DNA of 64,000 nucleotides from Lycocorax pyrrhopterus obiensis (lineage: Eukaryota; Chordata; Aves; Passeriformes; Paradisaeidae): positions 62,001 to 126,000 of the forward strand of contig JACSVZ010000042.1 of the NCBI GenBank assembly GCA_014706295.1, given 5' to 3'. Shown here in pieces: positions 57,900-64,000 of this stretch. The position numbers and the translations under genes were made by a program. The notes under the pieces are model-generated. The model did not search any database. It saw nothing but the letters and a program-made list of their open reading frames with translations, and was not told the DNA's origin. Numbering within the stretch: position 1 is the stretch's first letter; the number at the start of each line of letters is the position of its first letter.

Positions 57900-58545
57900 T
57901 CCAGCGTTCGTCCCTCGATTCTCCATTGTTTATCCCTCATTTCTCTGGAGTTTATCCCTCGATTCTCCAGCGTTCATCCCTCGTTTATCCAGCGTTCATC
58001 CCTCGTTTATCCATTGTTTATCCCTCATTTCTCTGGAGTTTATCCCTCGATTCTCCAGCGTTCATCCCTCGTTTATCCAGCGTTCATCCCTCGTTTATCC
58101 ATTGTTTATCCCTCATTTCTCTGGAGTTTATCCCTCATTTATCCAGAGTTCATCCTTCGTTTCTCTGGAGTTCCTCCCTCCTTTATCCATTGTTTATCCA
58201 TCATTTTTCCAGCGTTTATCCCTCATTTCTCCAGCGTTTATCTCTCATTTCTCCAGAGTTCATCCCTCGTTTCTCCAGAGTTTATCCCTTATTTCTCTGG
58301 AGTTCATCCCTTATTTCTCTGGAGTTTATCCATCCTTTCTCCAGAGTTTATCCCTCGTTTCTCCAGAGTTCAACCCTCATTTATCCATTGTTTATCCCTC
58401 ATTCCTCCAGAGTTTATCCCTCATTTCTCCAGAGTTTATCCCTTGTTTCTCCAGCATTTAATCCCTCATTTCTCCAGAGTTCAACCCTCATTTATCCAGA
58501 GTTCATCCCTCATTTCTCCAGAGTTCATCCCTCATTCTTCCTGCG
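57900..58545. repeat. Minisatellite, ~21-bp unit, ~30 copies
   Basis: Unit GTTTATCCCTCATTTCTCCA with AGA/GCG/GGA variants. It is pyrimidine-rich on +. Long SLISPEFIP-type open frames are artefacts. Lies about 1.2 kb beyond the TACR1 stop codon. Confidence 0.96.
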
Positions 58546-58687
58546 GTGAGGAATGAGGATGCCATTTAGGAGCCCGATTCCCACACCACAAACGAGAACT
58601 CGGAGCAGCACCGGGGAGCAAATTCCCCCCAAACTGTCCCCGGATTTGTGGCTTTGTACCCCACAAGCTGAGTTTATCCACTTGGGA

Positions 58688-58693
58688 TTTTAT
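58688..58693 (-). terminator. Candidate TACR1 poly(A) signal
   Basis: AATAAA on the minus strand about 1.0 kb after the TACR1 stop codon. It is the first clear signal seen in that direction. TACR1 3' UTRs are long in mammals, so the real site could be further left. Confidence 0.4.
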
Positions 58694-59712
58694 TCCCCTT
58701 TTTTCCTCACTCTGGGTGTGCGTTCATCCACTGGAGGAGTCCAGGGAAAATTATCCATCGGAACAGGGCTGAAATATTCCACAGATCCATACACAGGTCA
58801 CAAACTCCATGGGTTTTGCAAAGGAAAAAAAAATTCCCTGATTAAAACAAAATCCAGGAGCTGGAAGGGAATCACCTCAACCCTCGGGGTGAAACCGGCT
58901 CTGCAGAATTCCCGCTCTCCCTCCAATCCTCGTTTTTGGGATGGAATCCATTTCCAGGGGGTGAGAATCGCTTCAGGGTGGGCTCTCCTTTTCCAGAGCT
59001 CCACGGCGTTCCCGAGTCCATCCAAGAGGAATCACCTTGGGGCTTCCAGGGAATCACAGGGATTCCTTGTGGCGGCTGAGGAACAGCAACCAAAGCCCGG
59101 CTCAGCTCCGAGATCCTTCGGGAGATCCTTTGGGAGATCCTTTGGGAGATATTCTGGGAGAGCCCCGCTCCGGTCTGTGGGTTTGGAGCAGCAGCAGGAG
59201 ACCTCGGAGCAGCGGGATGTGGGTGCCGGAGACGATCCAAGACCGTGCGGGAAGTCCTGGATCTGTGTTGTGGCTGACGATTCCCCACGGAGCTGGAAAC
59301 AGCCTTTTTGCTGGATTTTGGGATTCAATATCCCCCTGGGTATCCAACGGGGAGGATGAAATTAAGGATGGGAGGAGGGAAGTGTGGGATGGGGTTGTTT
59401 TCCCGTGGGTGGGGTGCGCTGGGAGATCCCTCCTGCCTTGCAGAGAGCACGGAAGCGCCAGCCAGTGTTGGAATTCCGGAGAAAAACCCGGCTCTGTGCC
59501 GTTCCTGCATCCCCTCCGTCTGCCCGGCAGCGAGGCGGGGCCAGCCAAACATTCCTGGCATCCAGCCCCGCAACGGAACACACGGAACTCGTCCCGAGGT
59601 TTTGCTGCCGGGCTCTCCCAAGGAAAAGAGACGGGAAAACGGCGCGGGAAACGCCGGCACGGCACGAGCGGGGCGGTGACGCTGAGGTGGCACCCTGGGG
59701 ACGGGGACCTCC

Positions 59713-62456
59713 CTAGGTGAGGGTGTTGGAGTAGAAGCTGAGGCTCTCGGAGACCGTCTTGGAGTCGCTGCGGGAGGAGCCGTTGGAGGTCATGTCCAGG
59801 GAGAGCCGCTTGGCCCGGCCGGGCTCGTCGGGGTCGTCGTCGGCCGCGCCGAGCGCCGAGGCCACGGTGGTGGTGTCCATCCTGCTGATCTTGGACACCG
59901 AGCTCTGCGTGTGCAGGAACCGCGCCGAGCGCAGCTCCAGCCCCTCGTACTCCCCGGCGCTGACCCACGGGCACCAGCGGAACGCGTGCTTGAATCCCAG
60001 CCGGAACCTGCCGGACGAGGAGGGGGAGAGACATGGAGGTGGACAAAGGAATGGGATGGAGATGGACAAAGGAACGGGATGGAGGTGGACAAAGGAATGG
60101 GATGGAGATGGACAAAGGAATGGGATGGAGGTGGCCAAAGGAATGGGATGGAGATGGCCAAAGGAATGGGATGGAGGTGGCCAAAGGAATGGGACGGAGG
60201 TGGCCAAAGGAATGGGATGGAGGTGGCCAAAGGAATGGGATGGAGGTGGCCAAAGGAATGGGATGGAGATGGACAAAGGAACGGGATGGAGATGGACAAA
60301 GGAATGGGATGGAGATGGACAAGGAAGGGATGGAGGTGGACAAGGAATGGATGGAGGTGGCCAAAAGGAATGGGATGGAGGTGGCCAAAGGAATGGGATG
60401 GAGGATGGACAAAGGAACGGGATGGAGATGGACAAAGGAAATGGGATGGAGGTGGACAAAGGAAATGGGATGGAGGTGGCCAAAGGAATGGGATGGACGT
60501 GGCCAAAGGAATGAGGAAAGACATGGACATGGATGTGGCCAAAGGAATAAGGAAAGACATGGACGTGGCCAAAGGAATGGGAAAGCCATGGACATGGACA
60601 TGGACATGGCCAAAGGAAGAGGGAGATAAAGCTGAGCTTTGCTAAACATGACAAAATTGTGATTTTTCACTGAGGGGAGGAAAACCCCACTGAGAAATGC
60701 AAAACCCACTGAGAAATCCCAATTAGGAGCTGGGATTGCTTCGATTGATGTTTTCCCTCCAAATCCAAAGGGATTAGGAAAGACTTCAGGTGACGATTGT
60801 GCCAATCCCGCATCTGCTGGAAGCGGCAGAGGGCGGCACAGAACCATCCCGAAAAACCCCCTCCAGCCCGCTCCTCATCTCCCGCATTCCCGCATTCCCG
60901 AGGCGCTCCCGGAGCCTCCCGCTGCCCACCTGTCGTTGAGGCAGCAGTAGATGATGGGGTTGTACATGGTGGAGCTCATGGCCAGCCACATGACGGCCAG
61001 GTAGACCTGCTGGATGAACCTCCGCAGGTACCACTCGGGCCGCAGGTACTGCAGCGTGAAGTACACGTGGTAGGGCAGCCAGCAGAGCGCGAAGGTGCAC
61101 ACCACGATGATCATCATCTTCACCACCTGGAATGGGGGGAGAACGCTCCAGCAGCCGTTCCACCCTCTGGAGTGGCCTTTCCAACCGGGAACGCGGGGTC
61201 AATATCCTGGTTAAACCACGTTTGTGGAGGAGGTGTCCTAAACGCATCCATCGGTCATTCCACCCTCTGGAATGGCCTTTCCAACCGGGAACGCGGGGTC
61301 AATATCCTGGTTAAACCACGTTTGTGGAGGAGGTGTCCTAAACCCATCCATCGGTCATTCCACCCTCTGGAGTGGCCTTTCCAACCGGGAATGCCGGGTC
61401 AACATCTTGGTTGAGCCACGTTTGTGGAGGAGGTGTCCTAAACCCATCCATCGGTCATTCCACCCTCTGGAATGGCCTTTCCAACCAGGAATGTGCGGTC
61501 AACGTCTTGATTGAACCCCATTTGTGGAGGAGACGTCCACAGGACTCTGCTCCATCTTCAACCACCAAGTCCTCACCTGCTCCAACCCCTGATGAAGGGT
61601 TTGGGGCTGGGATTGGCCATGGATTATGGATCCAGCCGTGCCCGGAATTCCTTACCTTCTGCTTCTCTGAGACCTGCTCGTGTTTGGGATTGGACAGGAG
61701 TTATGGATCTGTCCACACTCAGAATTCCTTACCTTCCATGTAGCCGATACCTGCTCGTGGTTGGGATTGGCCAGGAATTCTGGATCCAGCTGTGCCCGGA
61801 ATTCCTTACTTTCCTCTTGTCTGAGACCTGCTCGTGGTTGGGATTGGATGGGAATTCTGGATCCAGCCCGTCCCGGAATTCCTCACCTTCCTCTTGGCTG
61901 GCACCTCCTCATGGTTGGGATTGGATGGGAATTCTGGATCCAGCCCCTCCTGGAATTCCTCACCTTGTGGAGACTGGGCAGGAATTGTGGATCCAGCCCC
62001 TCCCGGAATTCCTCACCTTGTGGAGACTGGGCAGGAATTGTGGATCCAGCCCCTCCCGGAATTCCTCACCTTGAGCTTGGCCACGACCTGCTTATGGTTG
62101 GAATTGGCCAGGAATTGTGGATCCATCTGTGCCCGGAATTCCTCACCTTGTGGAGATTGGCCAGGAATTGTGGATCCAGCCCCTCCCGGAATTCCTCACC
62201 TTGTGGAGACTGGCCAGGAATTGTGGATCCAGCCCCTCCCGGAATTCCTCACCTTGTGGAGATTGGCCAGGAATTGTGGATCCAGCCCCTCCCGGAATTC
62301 CTCACCTTCCTCTTGGCCGACACCTGCTCGTGGTAGCGGTCGGAGGAGTCCCCGGGGATCTCGCTGGCCCAGAGCGTGCGGCCGACGGCGGCGTAGGCGC
62401 AGCCGATCACCAGCAGCGGCAGCAGGTACAGCAGGACCGTCATGGAGAAGTGGTAC
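59713..62456 (-). CDS. TACR1: TACR1, substance P (NK1) receptor, exons 3-5 (partial)
   Basis: Class A GPCR at the plasma membrane for tachykinins, Gq-coupled. Three coding exons in transcription order: 62456-62306, 61126-60930, 60007-59713, ending in TAG. The first joins an upstream exon at phase 2. Exon 3 encodes TM5 and loop 3; the signature [19 protein letters not shown] matches NK1 and differs from NK2 and NK3. Exon 4 encodes TM6 (CWLPYH) and TM7 with NPIIY (NPxxY) and the NK-type [15 protein letters not shown]. Exon 5 encodes helix 8 ([10 protein letters not shown]) and a Ser/Thr-rich tail ending [10 protein letters not shown]. The Cys pair usual after helix 8 in NK1 is reduced to one Cys (WCPW). 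The third extracellular loop is diverged. TM1-TM4 exons are beyond the right edge (1.5 kb of intron 2 is present). NK1 identity is strong. Confidence 0.9.
60030..60640. repeat. Minisatellite, ~23-bp unit (TACR1 intron 4)
   Basis: About 26 copies of AAAGGAATGGGATGGAGGTG plus GCC/GAC, ending about 25 bp from the exon 5 acceptor (exon start 60007). The + strand is purine-rich, so the sense strand is pyrimidine-rich. Confidence 0.96.
61150..61520. repeat. 100-bp tandem repeat, ~3.7 copies (TACR1 intron 3)
   Basis: Copies start at TTCCACCCTCTGGARTGGCC and include TTTGTGGAGGAGGTGTCCTA. The period is 100 bp with few substitutions. Sits next to the exon 4 acceptor. Confidence 0.95.
61640..62304. repeat. 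Minisatellite built from the TACR1 exon 3/intron 3 boundary
   Basis: About ten units of 53-76 bp. Each contains GGAATTCCTCACCTT or GGAATTCCTTACCTT, followed in the better copies by sequence matching the end of exon 3. It abuts the true donor (exon end 62306). Details are in the findings. Confidence 0.93.
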
Positions 62457-64000
62457 CTGGGAAAAAACGGGATCATCCCTGAGCCTCTCCCGTCCTCCTC
62501 CTCCTCTTCCGAACTTTCCGAGGGAAAGAGCCGCACTCGGAAGGAGAGGATTCGGCACAATTCCCGCACAATTCCTGCTCTGGGAATTGCCGGGCTGGGG
62601 AGGATTCCCGGCTTTCGCCCCGATCTTCTCCCGTTATCCAGGTTCGCCCCCGTTACGGATCCCTCCCTGCCCTCTTTGGGATAAAACCTCTGGAGACTCA
62701 TCCTGCTCCTGGTGATCTGGGGGGAAAAGTGGATTTTGGCCCTCACAGGTGGAAAAAAAACCTCCTGGAATGGGATGTAGCCAGGGAAATTCCTGGGAAT
62801 TTCCTCAGGGAAGGATTTTTTAGCTGAGCTGAGTTTGTCCTCTCACTCCTCCTCTCTTCACATCCCAAATTATCCTGGGGATGGATGTGGGCTCTGCTCC
62901 CAACCTTCAGCTGGAAGTCCTGCCAGAAACGTGGGATTTTGGATTAGGAAAGGATGGGAATATTGAGAAGAAATAAAGGATTTTCCTGCAGAGCAAACAC
63001 TGGGAATGGGATGAGGCTCCCAAAAATCCTGGGCTCAGGTGGCACCAGCCATGACCCCGGTTCCCAGAAGGAGCCAAATCCTTGGAGCTTTATTTGAAGT
63101 CGGCCGGGAATTCGGCGGCCGGATCCGTTCTCCGGGCTCAGGGAAAGGGCCGGATCCCGGGGCTGTTTATGTCATGGATAAACAAATCCCAAATCCAGCG
63201 GGAGGCTCCGCATGGCAGCGGCAGCGCAGGCCCGAGGCTGTTCTGCCGTGAGCTGGGGAGCCGCGGCGGGATCGGGAGCACTGGGAATGCACTGGGAGCA
63301 CTGGGAATGCACTGGGAATGCCATGGAAGCACTGGGAATGCTATGGGAGCACTGGGAATGCACTGGGAATGCCATGGAAGCACTGGGAATGCCGTGGGAG
63401 CACTGGGAATGCTGTGGAAGCACTGGGAATGCCGTGGGAACTCTGGGAATGCCGTGGGAGCACTGGGAATGGTATGGGAGCACTGGGAATGCACTGGGAA
63501 TGCCGTGGAAGCACTGGGAATGCTATTGGAGCACTGGGAACGCTGTGGGAACTCTGGGAATGCTGTGGGAGCACTGGGAATGCCATGGGAGCACTGGGAA
63601 TGCTGTGGGAACTCTGGGAATGCCGTGGGAGCGCTGGGAATGCTGTGGAAGCACTGGGAATGCCGTGGGAACTCTGGGAATGCTGTGGATCCGTGAGGAT
63701 TTCTGTTAAAGAAGAGTTGGTTTAAAAGGAAATCCCATAATTCCGGGTTTATCCCGCAGGAGGGGACGGAGGCTCTGACCCTGCAGAAAATCCTGGAAAA
63801 TCCTGGAAAATCCTCTCTTCCCTAAAAACTGAGCCCACGAACGTGGGCGGTGCCAGCCTGGAAAACTTCCCAAATGCTGCCGGGTTAGCGGGAATCCCAT
63901 TCCCGAGGCTCTGGGGGTCCCTGCGTGGATTTCTGGGCTCCGATCCAAGGTTTTGCATCTTCCCGAGGCCGATCCAGGCCCTGCAGCCGCTCCCAGCTCT
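62457..64000 (-). other. TACR1 intron 2 (partial) with a 20-bp minisatellite
   Basis: No exon was found from the exon 3 acceptor to the right edge. At 63265-63690 there are about 20 copies of GCACTGGGAATGCCATGGGA-type units. The rest shows no recognisable element by eye. Confidence 0.85.

Noticed and set aside
57621..58556. 311-codon + frame rich in SLISPEFIP
   Set aside because: Produced by the ~21-bp pyrimidine-rich minisatellite; no splice sites or homology.
59102..60847. 581-codon minus-strand frame covering TACR1 exon 5
   Set aside because: It runs through the 23-bp array and reads exon 5 in the wrong frame; the correct exon is 60007-59713.

Overview
This window is bird genomic DNA, most likely from a GC-rich, gene-dense microchromosome. 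The evidence is short vertebrate introns with canonical GT/AG sites, many truncated CR1 LINE 3' ends (the usual avian interspersed repeat), CpG-rich promoters and very heavy minisatellite load in the introns. The species cannot be read from the sequence. The gene models below were built by hand from exon-level protein similarity, splice sites and codon phase. The large open frames inside tandem arrays are artefacts.

Layout. 1-4490 (-): 5' part of FER1L5, 14 coding exons from the start codon through C2A, C2B and part of C2C; the gene runs off the left edge. 4491-5610: about 1.1 kb head-to-head promoter interval. 5611-26876 (+): complete KANSL3, 20 coding exons plus a terminal exon that supplies only the stop codon, 910 aa. 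27250-28840: intergenic, between two convergent poly(A) signals. 29239-32694 (-): complete ARID5A, 6 coding exons, 604 aa, with a CpG-island promoter and CCAAT, E-box and ZNF143 motifs near 33.1-33.27 kb. 33.3-37.7 kb: repeats and a second CpG island. 38219-49320 (-): complete NCAPH, 17 exons, 701 aa. 49.5-59.7 kb: intergenic, only repeats seen. 59713-62456 (-): last three coding exons of TACR1 (NK1 receptor); exons 1-2 lie beyond the right edge.

The order FER1L5-KANSL3-ARID5A-NCAPH matches, as I recall it, human 2q11.2, which supports the gene names. Human NEURL3 (between ARID5A and NCAPH) was not seen. TACR1 is on 2p12 in human, so its position beside NCAPH is a difference in gene order. 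The genes are housekeeping or regulatory and do not form one pathway: KANSL3 is a chromatin acetyltransferase subunit, NCAPH a condensin kleisin, ARID5A an AT-rich-DNA/mRNA-binding regulator, FER1L5 a membrane-fusion ferlin and TACR1 a neuropeptide GPCR.

The most striking pattern is in the introns. Many minisatellites begin at or very near a 5' splice site, and in at least three introns (KANSL3 introns 2 and 6, TACR1 intron 3), probably also FER1L5 intron 11, the array contains copies of the end of the adjoining exon with its splice donor. The introns therefore carry rows of decoy donors.
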